Shown here one piece after another: positions 1 through 10,852 of a stretch of DNA of 64,000 bases. Positions within the stretch are counted from its first letter, which is position 1. Each line of letters starts with the position of its first letter. The notes beneath the pieces are model-generated. The model was not told the DNA's origin and ran no database searches. It worked only from the letters and a program-made list of their open reading frames with translations. Origin of the DNA: Kitagawia praeruptora (Eukaryota; Streptophyta; Magnoliopsida; Apiales; Apiaceae); NCBI GenBank assembly GCA_037693485.1, contig CM075351.1, positions 17,665,001 through 17,729,000 on the forward strand, in the 5' to 3' direction. Made by a program: the position numbers and the translations under genes.

Positions 1-1050
1 CAATCTGGAACATAATTAACTTGGCTCATCCAAGATTACTCTAAACTTCCTTTGGCATTGTGATAGTTATTGACTGAGCTTGACAAAATCTTTTGCTATC
101 TTCTCTTGCACATCTTTTGCTAATTGTGATAGTAATTGTGATTTGATGCCTTCCAGACTTTCAAGCATAACATTGTATTCAAATGCAATTAACCTTTAGC
201 TTTGAAATTGGCATTTTTTTATCTTCACGTAGATTTTTAGATATTGATTTGTCCAGTAGCAGCTCTACCTAAGGACCAGACTTTGAAGGAACTATTGGTT
301 ATCATATGAATTGATTATGTCAGCCTAATTTCTGGTCCCTTTTATATTAAAGTGTATATGCTATTTATCATTAATTATTAGATTTTATAGCTCACGTTCA
401 CCATAATGAATTTTTTTATGGGTTGTAAAATGTCTAAGGTTGTTACTACTTATTGAGTTAATGCTAAAGCAAAAACTTGGAGAAGAAATGACAATAGCAT
501 GAAAAAGTCTAAATTTGAGATACATGCATGATGAAGCAACAAATGATGGAAACAGGTTTGTGCCTTTCTGTCATTTCATAATTCATATCATTCCAAGTGT
601 ATAAAGTCATCACATATGCAGTTATGCGGCCAGACCAATAAGTGAGAAAGACCATTTTCATTTTACAGTAAAACTACGATTTGGCGCAAGCAAAAAGATT
701 GAAAGGTTGATAAAGAGGTGGAGGGGATCCACATCTATTGTTGGTCAAAGATAGGCCATGTCGATCCATTCCAGGTGAATCCAAAATACTCGATTCTCGA
801 ATCTCTTGCAGTTGTGCAGTAGATTCAACTTCTGCTTTTGAGATCAAGCGAGAAACTTTTAAAAACCTATGTGGTATGGTCCAGTGCACCCTATCTTCAG
901 TCTCTCGGAGTGAAAGGTTAGGCAGGTATATAGGCCATGCATTTACTACTTTTCTGCAATAATTTTTCCTAGATTCTTTTTTTGTTGTTGTTTTCATTTT
1001 ACCATTTTTTATAATTCAAGTCTGCTGAACTATGTTAAAATTACAAATGT
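1..1050. other. AT-rich region, no supported gene
   Basis: No reading frame here resembles a known protein and no transposon ends were found. Two overlapping open frames on opposite strands around 674-997 are short, have no recognisable motif and are probably chance. Confidence 0.5.
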
Positions 1051-1060
1051 TTTAGTATAA

Positions 1061-1122
1061 GAGAGAGGAATCCAGAATTACAGCTTATGAGATCTTGGAG
1101 AAGGCAAAAGCAGAGTTTGGAG
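1061..1122 (+). pseudogene. Exon-like fragment, unidentified
   Basis: One frame reads EESRITAYEILEKAKAEFG and runs into a GT donor-like site at 1123. It looks like a Lys/Glu-rich helical exon piece rather than random AT-rich sequence, but I do not recognise the protein. It lies on the same strand as the ABCC relic and the other exon fragments downstream, so it may belong to the same block of gathered exons. Confidence 0.2.
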
Positions 1123-1535
1123 GTACTTTATTATGTTTCTGTTAGATTGAGCAATGGTTTTGAGTCACCTGTTATGCAACTTATAAATAATTTAAGTATG
1201 ACTATGTTAACTGATCCAGGTGATAATGGAAAATGTGGAAGGCATAATATAAAGGTTAATGAATCAGGCAAGTTATATTTTTTCAGCTAAATGTATACAT
1301 GCTATGCTATTTTCGGAAGCAAAAATATTGGGCGACCAAGACTGATCCCCATATATGCACATCTCCTCCTCAAATAATACCCCATGTATGTTGATATCGT
1401 TGTGCTACGATTCCTTCACTGAACATTTCAGATTTGTATTTACATTAACTATTTTATTATTGTTTATCTTAGACATCACTTAGCGTAGCCTGTTTTACAC
1501 TCCAAGTTATAAGTTTTCTGGTGGTGTTCCTTGCA

Positions 1536-2040
1536 GGTAAGATATTCAAGTGGGAGTGGAAGCCAATTCTTATTAAAGTTTCCTTTAAGTTGGTGGAGCC
1601 TTCTGGTGGCAAAATAATAATTGATGGCCTTGACATATGTAAGCTTGGCCTGCATGATCTTAGGTCCCGTTTCAGGATTATTCCTCAGGATCCTGTTCTA
1701 TTTCAAGGAACAGTCAGGAGCAATATTCATCCAATTGGGTTGTATTCAAATAAAGACCTATGGAAGTTAATAATCATATGTTTAGTATTGAATTTCAAGG
1801 TTAAGAAAACATTTAAACTACATGCTAATATTGTGGCGGTTTATAATGTTTAGAGCCTTGAAAACGCTGCCAACTAAAAGATGTGGTGGCTGAAAAGGCT
1901 GAAGAACTTGATGCTCCTGCTATATCTTTCTAACCATCTTAATTTCGGATAAATCTAGGTTGATGACTGATTTACGTACTATTTTCAACCAAACTCTTCT
2001 TCAGTGGTTGATAGTGGAGACAATTCTTTGCAAGTAGACC
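1536..2040 (+). pseudogene. ABCC (MRP-type) transporter relic, second nucleotide-binding domain
   Basis: The + strand encodes the part of an ABCC transporter that follows Walker A in the second nucleotide-binding domain: LVEPSGGKIIIDGLDI, then LHDLRSRFRIIPQDPVLFQG (Q-loop region) and TVRSNIHPIG. Further on, at 1853-1917, CQLKDVVAEKAEELDAP can be read, then VVDSGDN near 2005. ABCC proteins are ATP-driven pumps of vacuolar or plasma membranes. This copy is broken. The Walker A stretch (about 1545-1585) has lost its GxGKST reading through a frameshift, two extra bases interrupt the LERCQLKD segment near 1861, and the signature and Walker B motifs are missing. It cannot make a pump. It could be a decayed local gene or a fragment carried by a Helitron. 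Confidence 0.8.
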
Positions 2041-2183
2041 CACAGTCAGTTAGTTCCTATTACACCAAAAAAATAAGTAAGCTCCAATACAACAGTGGAT
2101 AAGGGATTTTAGAGTAAAACTGTTATGATGCACCATCTTATTTCAATGAGTTTATATATGAATTGGTCACCATGGTTTTGCAG

Positions 2184-2446
2184 TCTCCTGTACCTAATGC
2201 GTCTCTGACAAAAAAGCCTTCGTCAACAACTACAAGCAAAAAGGTATATTTCCTTTCCTTTTCTCCCCAAGTCACACAGCTGTTTACTATCACTTTATGA
2301 ATAAAAATTAGATTATCTACTCATTTCATATTTTTTTTGTACGATATACTTCTTGAGTTTCATTTTTTGTACGATAATAGGAGGTTCATGTAGTAATGGG
2401 AGATGCAGAATCTGTCAAGACCGAGACCAAGAAAGTTGTAAACTAA
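2184..2446 (+). pseudogene. Two candidate terminal exons of an unidentified gene
   Basis: An AG at 2182-2183 opens a 60-base phase-0 exon, 2184-2243, rich in Ser, Thr and Lys and ending KPSSTTTSKK before a GT donor. After an intron, the AG at 2379-2380 opens a second phase-0 exon reading EVHVVMGDAESVKTETKKVVN and a stop at 2444-2446. The matching phases and splice sites suggest a real protein C-terminus, intact or captured. I do not recognise the family, and nothing links it to the ABCC relic beyond shared strand. Confidence 0.3.
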
Positions 2447-5400
2447 TCTTTATACCAGCTGGATGTCCTTATCAAGTTAGGAATCTAAAGGTAAATATTT
2501 TTCTGCTTTCTATAGGGAAAATTCTGGAGGTGCTACTACTGGAGGACTGGCCTGTAAAAAAAAGATTCAAGTCTTTATTATCATGGACGGGGACTAAATT
2601 TGTGGGCTATGGGGCCTTGCCTGCCAGGTTTTGTTTTATGTGTATTGAGTTCAAATTTAAAAAAGCTTGGGAGTCTTGCGTTTTTATATTTTTGTATTTG
2701 AAAACCTCGCATAGAAGTTTATACATGTACTCTATATATGATGTCAGGGGATGGCGATGCGTGTAGGAAAGGTATTGTTGTATACAATTTTTGGTGGAAT
2801 CCCTCCTGGTGTAAGTACATCTGATATATACCAAAGCATTTCTAATGACAAATTGTGTAGGACTTAAAAGTAATGTTTTTCTTTGAAGGATCATGTCTCT
2901 TTCTCCGAAAGCTGAGAATCTATAAAAGTTACTGAAGTGGCGAACCTTTTTTACGTTCCTTTGGGTACACTCTCACTCTCTCTGTCACAAAATGGTACAA
3001 ATATGATGTTTTCATAGTTCTGATTTATTGAATATGATGTGCTCACTACTTTTTCCCAGACAAGTATCCAAAGTTTCTATACAAATAATTTTGTTTGCTC
3101 TAAATAGTCAAATGATATTTACATGCAAATCGACAAATTTTACTTTAACGCGGGATGTGGTTAATTTATAAAATATAAATCTCACCATTCTATTTCCAGG
3201 TTCCACCTTGAATAATACATGATTTTAATATTTATACTACATGTAGTTATAGGATTAGTCATTAAGAGTGTAGCTCAGTTTAAACTTGGATATTTCACAT
3301 TCATTTGCAGGTGCGTCTAGAACCATTCATCCGGACATTTGGTCAGTCTAAATTCTCCTTTCGGTATGAAAGCATGTGTGATGCATTCATTAATATAATT
3401 GGTACAACTAAATCGTACTATTTGTCCCTCTTAGGTGCACAAAGATATAACCACTAGACATGTAAATCACAGTTCTCACAACTTAGGAGGCAAAAGTGGT
3501 GCTAATTTGTTAGGTTACTTAATATTTCATCATTTCATATCAGTTTATAATTTTATATGATCACTTATAAGCACTTTAATTGTACTAATCAGTATCTTAT
3601 GCATTTAATGGAAAAATATTTTTTTTTCAATAGATAGAGTTAATTAATTGTACTAATCACTTTAATGCTTTACAGTTTGATGATTATTATAAAGGGTGTG
3701 CTGACTGTAAACGATTATATGATAACTTATAGCTTTATGTGAAAACTATTCCGAAGAAGTTGACAGCACTGAGCAAACATTAATTTGTTTTAACCGGAAG
3801 TGTTATACATAAATTATAACTATATACCCATCACAAGTTCACTCTTAAATAAAATGTGCCAGTACTTTTTACTACTATGTTCTAATAAAAAGGTATTTTT
3901 AACTATAATGGTGCATCTATGCCAATAGTATTTTAGTATAATCTCTTTTAATTCTTGCCCAGATGAGTGATGTTGAAGGTGAACTTGAGAGAAGAACGAC
4001 CACCTACATATCGTCAACCAATCTGTAAGCAAGATTGAAAGAAAAGGTTACATTCATTTACCTTTAGCTATGTCACATATGCATAAATTATATGTGATTA
4101 TTATTGTCAAATTTAGGACAATTTCTTCATTCTTGATATTAGTTACTGAGTTGGTTTGGCATAAACTCTCTGATGCTTCCAATAAGGTCATAGTTATAGG
4201 CTTTAATAATAGAAAGAAACACGTAAAATCTCATGCACTTATGGTGCAGGGAGTCGAGATTGCAGGCCGTTATAATGCTGGGAGTTGAGATAGCAGGTTG
4301 GGGGTCATTAGTGCAAGCCAGGGCGCTGAAGTTAGTGCATATTTCATGTTTCTAGGTTTATTGTTTATGTACTTATCAGTGGTTTTTTTTGTATTTCTAA
4401 CTTTGTTCAGTTGTAGTTTTTTTTTTTTGTTGGATCAGGAGTTATGGTTAGTAGTTTGTTTAAATTGATACAGGTTAAGCATTTTTTTAAGAGTTCTATA
4501 TTGTTATAAATTTTGTAATACTCTTGGTTTTCATCCATTTTTGTTGTTTATGTTATGGTTTGGGGAAAAAAACCTTTTTTGATGTAGTTGTTCCCCATTA
4601 AAATTATTGTCATGACTTATAATTTTTATAATATTTAATTTTTTTTGTTCTTAAGACATGAATTTTTATTTGTTTCAAAATAATAGAATTTGCCAAACAA
4701 ACTTCTTTTATGTTATTTTTATTGGAGGCGTGATATTGTTAAAAAAACGTCACAATTACTTGCAATATATAACCTATTTTAATTTACTTTTTTATCCTAA
4801 TATTATAGCAAGTTTGTATTAATTTCAAATGTAAAGGTACATAAGAGTGGTAAGAGTTACTTTTGTTTATCTAAATTGAATGTATCCTTTTTAAACTAAT
4901 GTAGTTTATAAAAAAAAAATATGAATTATTCAAAAATGATTTTTTAATTATTTGTTAAGGCGAGGTGTCGCCGACGTCGAGAAACTTTTATGGTATATAA
5001 TATTAAAATTGAGCTTATTTATAATTAGTATTTATAAATGCTTTATTTATTAATTTATTTATTTATCTATTGTTATCTTAGTATTCCAATAATACTAGGA
5101 TGAAGAATCTCGGGTTTTAAGTTAAAAAATTATAAGTTATTATATTTAATAGTAAAAAAGAAGAGGACTTCTCCTAATTTCCTGATAAATTTTTTTATTG
5201 TAAATTGGAGTGGCAAGTACTCATAATGTTATTAATATTCAAGATTAAATCATTTGCTCAAGTACTCATAATGAATTCGTTAACTATCGTCGTTGGACTT
5301 TTATAAGAAATTATATTTCGATTCTTTGTTTTGCTAATTTTTGCGAATCTTTATTAGTAATGAATAATTAGTAATGGTTGCAATATTATCTTTTTCTATT

Positions 5401-5697
5401 CAATAACATTATTTCTATCCATCAAATGTTTTGTAATGAACATGTAATTATGATAGTCGACGAGTGTCGATGGTTAATTGTTGTGTTCTAAAAAGCGGTG
5501 ATTAGTCGAGATTAATCGCCGATTAATCGCTTTTCGGTGCCTCTCCGAATCGGGATTAATCGGAACTAATCGGTATTAATCACCAATTAATCACTGTTCA
5601 ATACTTCTACCGATTAAGTTCGATTTCTGTTTTTTACAACACACTTAATTGTTTAATTAATAAAGTAAAAAATTAAAAAAAAAAAGAAAAAAAAAGA
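2447..5697. other. AT-rich region with one further exon-like fragment
   Basis: No complete gene is visible. At 3962-4025 an acceptor-like CCCAG precedes MSDVEGELERRTTTYISSTN and a GTAAGC donor, possibly one more captured exon. At 5490-5600 the motif GATTAATCG recurs in both orientations. The stretch 5660-5697 is A-rich and leads into a Helitron-type terminus. Confidence 0.4.
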
Positions 5698-5729
5698 CCC
5701 GTGTGCGTAGCACGGGCCTGAATACTAGT
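5698..5729 (+). mobile_element. Helitron 3' terminus
   Basis: A GC-rich hairpin (CCCGTG at 5698-5703 pairing with CACGGG at 5711-5716) is followed after 8 bases by CTAGT at 5725-5729. A hairpin about ten bases before a CTRR end is the hallmark of Helitron 3' ends, and the same arrangement recurs at 50916-50943. The matching 5' TC end was not found, so the element's extent is unknown; the exon fragments at 1.0-4.0 kb may be its cargo. Confidence 0.7.
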
Positions 5730-5774
5730 AATCGATAAAATTAATATTATACAAAACATTATCTTAAATCAATT

Positions 5775-5956
5775 GTGCATCCATTATACAAATCCGAGAC
5801 AAATAATTACACATACAAAATTACAAATACAAATTATAAACCCGGTCTCTCTCTCTCTCAATCTCTCTCTCTCTACTTTTTGTCTCGCTCAGTCTCTCTC
5901 TCGATCTCTCCGTTCCCAGATTTGAAGCCCTCTTCAAACCATTCAACAAATAACAG
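5775..5956 (+). promoter_or_regulatory. SEC24A: Probable SEC24A leader: CT-rich 5' UTR exon and leader-intron donor
   Basis: A (CT)n-rich tract at 5848-5910, common in plant 5' leaders, is followed by non-coding sequence ending AACAG and a GTACAT donor at 5957. The next good acceptor on this strand is TTTTGCAG at 10792-10799, 53 bases before the SEC24A ATG. This gives a leader intron of 4843 bases. The transcription start is not fixed by sequence; a TATA-like AATATTATAC lies near 5743. The Helitron end at 5729 sits just upstream. Confidence 0.5.
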
Positions 5957-6706
5957 GTACATATCTTCTCCAATCCAATTTCACTTTCTTGAATTTTAAT
6001 AACCCGTATCAATCAATTTTACACACACTGCCATTCATCAATTGTACAGTGCCATTCATCAATTGTTCGATCAAGTTGTTCACTATACAAACTGATTATA
6101 CACATAATTCTTAAAGATTTTAGATGTTTGATCTTAAAGTTTGAAACTTTATTCAAAAAGATTCACACTGATGCCTCAAGTTCACACCTTTAATGCTTCA
6201 TGCTCAACTTCACTCTTCCTATTGGTAGTTTATGTATATGTGTGTATGTTTGTGTTTGTATTTGAATTTCATGGTTTCTTTGGTTACAACATGTTGATTA
6301 TGTAATTGTTTCGATTAATTTATTCACTCGAAAGACTTGTTTATATAGATAATTTAAGATGATTAGAGATATATGATCAAAAGTTTGAAACTTTATTCCC
6401 AAGTTCATACCTTTTAGACTTGATGCTTAACTATATATAAGTTCAATCTAATTCAGCGTTTAACGTCCAAACTAGGTGAAATATAGTTATATTTTAGTCA
6501 ATCTTATTTGTTTTTCAGTGAATCGTGCTTTATGTATTAAAAATTGAATTCTACGACTATGGTGAATCATATTGTATATTTGTATCATGAATTCTAAAGG
6601 TTTGTCAGAGTTTGTAGTTTATAATTTTTGCAGTGGAACATTATTCTTGTGAATAAAAAGTTTTAGCAGTTAATCATGTGGTTAATAGGTGATGGAGTAT
6701 TTAAAT

Positions 6707-7159
6707 CAGTGGCGAATCTAGCTAAAAAACATTACCCAGCGGATTTTTTTTAATGAACATTATCATGATAAGTAAAATACTAAGAAAAATGAGAATAAGA
6801 TGAGGAGATTTTGATGAAAACAATTTTATTATAAATTTTCTATGATCTCAAAATTTCAAACATTCTTGAAGGCATTATATCAAACACTTGGCGTGCATCT
6901 GTAATAAGTATTGCAAATCACACATCAGTAAGTAAAGAACAGCCCTAAATACATATACGTACATATATATGATAGGTAGTATCCTAGTTCTGGTAAATCC
7001 AGCTGCGTGATTGGTGATAGTGAGCATATTGAAGTTTTTCTCTTGCTATTGTTTTATCACAGGCTGCTGGTTTTCACCGAGCGAAAATATTTTTTCCCAT
7101 TTTCGTCTTCCATTTTCCACCCAGCGGGAGCTGGGTCCGCTCTCATAGGTCCGCCTCTG
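6707..7159. mobile_element. Non-autonomous hAT element (MITE) in the SEC24A leader intron
   Basis: The element runs from CAGTGGCGAATCTA to a right end whose complement is CAGAGGCGGACCTA, a typical hAT terminal pair. It is flanked by a perfect 8-bp target duplication ATTTAAAT at 6699-6706 and 7160-7167. At 453 bp it encodes no transposase and depends on an autonomous partner. Confidence 0.88.
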
Positions 7160-7668
7160 ATTTAAATGTCAGTTTATTTAGCCGACAATATATATTTGTC
7201 AAGATGGCGATGATGACAGTGTGGCGAGTTATGTGATTTTTTAAAATCGTATTTAAGACTAATTATTTTAAAAAATTTGGATGGATGTGATCAATATGTC
7301 ATGGAACATAAGTCTCTGTTTATAGGGTCTATTTTTGGTAAGAACCATCTTAAACTACAAATTGCAAAGTCTACAAACTTGAAGGAATCACTATATAAAC
7401 ATACATGATAGACTTCATGATAGCATCCTAATTTAAAATGTGTTATACTACATTATGTACAGTTCATTGAGAATGCAAATAAGATTCACTGAAAATGAAA
7501 ATACAGTATGATTCAACTGGTTTGTAGACTAAATTATCTTGTATTGAAACACAGGCATATATATATACATGTGTGTGTGTGTATAAACAAAAGTTGTCTA
7601 ATCGGTCGTTGTAATTTAGCATTTACTAACCTTATGGTGAAAGCTAGCAGAGGGGGTAGCAAGAGTGG

Positions 7669-8020
7669 TGATATAGGACAACTTGTAGACAACTCGTAAA
7701 ATCAAATGAAAAGAGAGATTATGTTAATATGATAACAATACAAAGATTTACTCAATGAATTATACAAGACCTCAAGGATAATTTCAATATTATTCCAAAA
7801 GAAAAGATGTATATTCAAAGGTTCTTACAATGTTTGATATCAATCACTATAAATAGTGAACTAAAGGGCTAACAACCACCCCAACAATTATTAAAGCACA
7901 CTTATTAAAGCACAATTATTAAAGCACAATACAATAATTAAAGCTTAATATTAATAAATAGAATTAACTATTTATTAATAAAATAAAAGATTCCTTTTAT
8001 TTTTATTTTGTCCCTCATCA
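7669..8020 (-). repeat. LTR (3' LTR by polarity) of the 2.56-kb element
   Basis: 352 bp and nearly identical to 9848-10227 apart from a shorter ATTATTAAAGCACA repeat and scattered substitutions. It contains a palindromic CACTATAAATAGTG around 7846-7859 that could serve as a TATA region on either strand. Confidence 0.9.
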
Positions 8021-8732
8021 TTCTCCCCTTGTTAGAGAAAACTCGACCACGAGTTTTGTAAAATGCAAGATCACGGGCAAGCCGGCGAAATGGTTCTACA
8101 CTCCCGTTCCCCATTATGCTCCCCTTGTTTGAGAACACTCTGCCACGAGTTTTGTAGAAAGCAAGGACAATGCAAGTCGGAGATGGGACCACGATAAAAG
8201 TTTTGCACCTTTTGAAGAATGGCTGAGGGGCAAAGAACTTCGAAAATTGATCGACAAGTGAAGGAGGCTCGAGCACGTACTCAGGAATAATGAAGTCTAT
8301 ATGCTCGACCTCGATAATATCATTAATGATATTATCACCAGTGATCATCACAAAGTTATGTGATGATCCTCTTAATTCGGGTAACACAGTAGTTGAATCA
8401 TCTAATATGATCCCTTCTAGGCCCTCGATATTATCACTCGTCATCATCACCAAGTCATGTGATGATCCTTTTAGCTCGGGCGACACAATGGTTGAATCAT
8501 CTGATATGATTCCTTCTAGGCCATCATCCTCCCTCTTTCTCCCTTTCTTAGAAAAAACTCGACCACGAGTTTTGTATAAATCAAGTTGTGCCTCGGTTTC
8601 TTCTTCTTCTTGATCTGTACGAATGACTTCTTTATTCTCAACTTCTTTGAGCTTTTTAATTGGATCTTCCGTATATGTATCTTCAACATGCTCAATTTCC
8701 GTTGAAATTTCATCCTTCTTCGCATTTTCCAA
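7968..8732 (-). CDS. Acidic internal ORF of the non-autonomous LTR element, repeat-containing
   Basis: A 254-residue frame read from the - strand and running into the LTR. Its N-terminal third is Glu/Lys-rich. Residues about 71-130 hold two tandem copies of a unit reading GLEGIISDDSTIVSPELKGS and GLEGIILDDSTTVLPELRGS. A module YKTRGRVFSNKG occurs three times (near residues 53, 195 and 232). The last copy sits just before the polypurine tract, where Ty3/gypsy polyproteins often end in an Arg-rich tail, so the element may have multiplied the end of an ancestral pol frame. No enzymatic motif is present. It may be translated or may only be a relic. Confidence 0.45.
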   Translation of the reverse strand: MENAKKDEISTEIEHVEDTYTEDPIKKLKEVENKEVIRTDQEEEETEAQLDLYKTRGRVFSKKGRKREDDGLEGIISDDSTIVSPELKGSSHDLVMMTSDNIEGLEGIILDDSTTVLPELRGSSHNFVMITGDNIINDIIEVEHIDFIIPEYVLEPPSLVDQFSKFFAPQPFFKRCKTFIVVPSPTCIVLAFYKTRGRVFSNKGSIMGNGSVEPFRRLARDLAFYKTRGRVFSNKGRMMRDKIKIKGIFYFINK

Positions 8733-8809
8733 ATATACAAGACGTTTAACGTGAGATGTGAGACAGTGAGAGTCTCAAGAGTCCTATGTAGTTCATCCTT
8801 TGCACGTTT

Positions 8810-9046
8810 TTAACTTTCATCTGTACGTTTGTACCTTTCTTTGCTCAATTTAATTTTGTACTTCCTTTCCAATCTTTCAAGTTCATCATATTGATTAGCT
8901 AACTCCTTCAACGTAAGCTCATATTCATATAACAGCTCTTGACGATAGCAGACATAAATTTGGTAGTGCAACTCATTACGTTCACGCTTAAGGAAATAGA
9001 TATTATCTTTCACACTAGCAATTTGACGTTTAATGTAAGCAGACAT
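8810..9046 (-). CDS. Short coiled-coil ORF of the LTR element
   Basis: A 78-residue frame, MSAYIKRQIASVKDNIYFLK onward, made almost wholly of charged and leucine-rich heptads and predicted to be helical coiled coil. It lies upstream of the 254-residue frame in the element's - polarity. Gag-like function is possible by position, but no zinc knuckle or capsid motif is visible. Confidence 0.35.
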   Translation of the reverse strand: MSAYIKRQIASVKDNIYFLKRERNELHYQIYVCYRQELLYEYELTLKELANQYDELERLERKYKIKLSKERYKRTDES

Positions 9047-9847
9047 GTCTCAAAACATGAAACAAGCAAACTCTCTGAAGTTTAGGGGGTGAATATCAAA
9101 ATTCAGAAGTTTAAAAATCTGACCTGTTAACATTCTGAAGTTCAAAGGCAGTTCTGAAATTTTTTTAGGGGCTGACTTATCAATATCCGGAAACTGAAGG
9201 TTGGACTGATAGTTCAGAAATTGATCAGAAAAGCTTAAGAATTCCAGGGATTGTTCTGTGATTTCCAGAAACTTGTGAGAGTGATTTGGAATTTCTGTAT
9301 ACTCTTGGGTACTAAACCATTTATATCCTCACGAACAAACAGAAAACAAGTAATTGAAGATGATCAGGAAAGAGGCAGCGGTGAACTCGTCGGATTGAGA
9401 TGGTGCCAGCAGCAGCTTGACAGCGGTGGCAGACTCCGGTGAACCTGGCCAGGTGCGTCCTTTCTTCTCTCTCCTATCTGATTCTTCTCTCTTCTTGTCT
9501 ATGAATGAAGGCTGTTTAACAACAAATCGAAGGGTTTTGGTAGGGTTATAAGGGTTTTGATTGAATCTGATTTTGGGAATTAGGGATTTATATATGGGTC
9601 GGGTCGGGTTTGTAATTAGGGCTTAGGATTTGGGGCTTTAGGGTTCTGATTGGTTTTGTTGGAGTTTGGGAAGCAGAATTCTGGTGGTTGGATGGAGGTG
9701 TTGTGGTGGCTGGAGAGTAGGGATCAGTGATGGGTGTTGTTTGACAGTGGTGAACAGTACCGGCAGCATGAACAGTGAAAACGGTGATGAACAGTAAAAA
9801 TATCGATGAACAGTAAAAATTGCAGGAATTCGGCTCTAATGCCAATT

Positions 9848-10227
9848 TGATGTAGGACAACTTGTAGACAACTCGTAAAATCAAATGAAAAGAGAGATTA
9901 TGTTAATATGATAACAATACAAAGATTTACTCAATGAATTATACAAGACCTCAAGGATAATTTCAATATTATTCCAAAAGAAAAGATGTATATTCAATGG
10001 TTCTTACAATGTTTGATATCAATCACTATAAATAGTGAACTAAAGGGCTAACAACCACCCCAACAATTATTAAAGCACACTTATTAAAGCACAATTATTA
10101 ATGCACACTTATTAAAGCACAATTATTAAAGCACAATACAATAATTAAAGCTTAATATTAATAAATAGAATTAACTATTTATTAATAAAATAAAAGATTC
10201 CTTTTATTTTTATTTTGTCCCTCATCA
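9848..10227 (-). repeat. LTR (5' LTR by polarity) of the 2.56-kb element
   Basis: 380 bp, beginning TGATGTAGGAC and ending CCTCATCA next to the AGTGG duplication. The primer-binding site lies two bases inside its inner edge, at 9831-9845 on the - strand. Confidence 0.9.
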
Positions 10228-10852
10228 AGTGGTTTGATTCGTTGATTCTGCTCTGTTTTCTTTCAAAAGCATATTTGATTCTCATTACTTAATTCTATAG
10301 TTTCTGCAACTATAAGTGTGGTTTATAAACCTTTCCAAATGATTATTTATATTTGAGCTGGTCTTTTTATACCGGCAACATGGTGGATGGCAAATTGTTT
10401 AAACTTTAAACTACTGGGATTAGTATGTTTACTATGTTTAAGCCTGGGAGGATGCGATCTGATTGATTTTTTTAATCTAATAAATTCGAAACTAGTTTAT
10501 TATACTTATTAGTATATTATACTTATTAGTATTGTATAGAATTGAGTAGAGCGTTATCATGTTGTTGTTGCCTCCCACTGCTCATTTTCCATAATGTATT
10601 TTTACCTAGAAACAATGATTAACCTCATGTTAAGATATTCTGTGCCTGTGATAACCCTGTAACAAGCATTTCAGACGGCTTATGATATGTAGCTTCTTTT
10701 TTTTTACTTTGCTATGCAAGATACTTACTGTTGAGCTCATATTAATTGTTTGTTTTTTCTTCATAAATGATGCCTGGTTTTATAATTATTGTTTTGCAGA
10801 GTAATTTATTGGAACAGTGTAGACTGAGGTTTCCGACTGTGAAAAAGAGACT

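Larger units (their letters stand above)
7669..10227 (-). mobile_element. Non-autonomous LTR retroelement, 2.56 kb, in the SEC24A leader intron
   Basis: Two direct repeats, 7669-8020 and 9848-10227, start TGATRTAGGACAAC and end CCCTCATCA, so each has TG...CA ends. They are flanked by the 5-bp duplication AGTGG (7664-7668 and 10228-10232). Polarity is minus: next to the right LTR, 9831-9845 reads on the - strand TTGGCATTAGAGCCG, a slightly diverged initiator-Met-tRNA primer site. Next to the left LTR, 8021-8030 reads on the - strand AAGGGGAGAA, a polypurine tract. The 1.83-kb interior has no protease, reverse transcriptase or integrase, so it needs an autonomous partner. The right LTR carries an extra 28 bases from duplication of an ATTATTAAAGCACA motif. 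Confidence 0.92.

Noticed and set aside
9588..9884. 98-codon - strand frame with a hydrophobic start
   Set aside because: It spans the LTR edge and primer-binding site of the small LTR element, so it is not a plausible gene.
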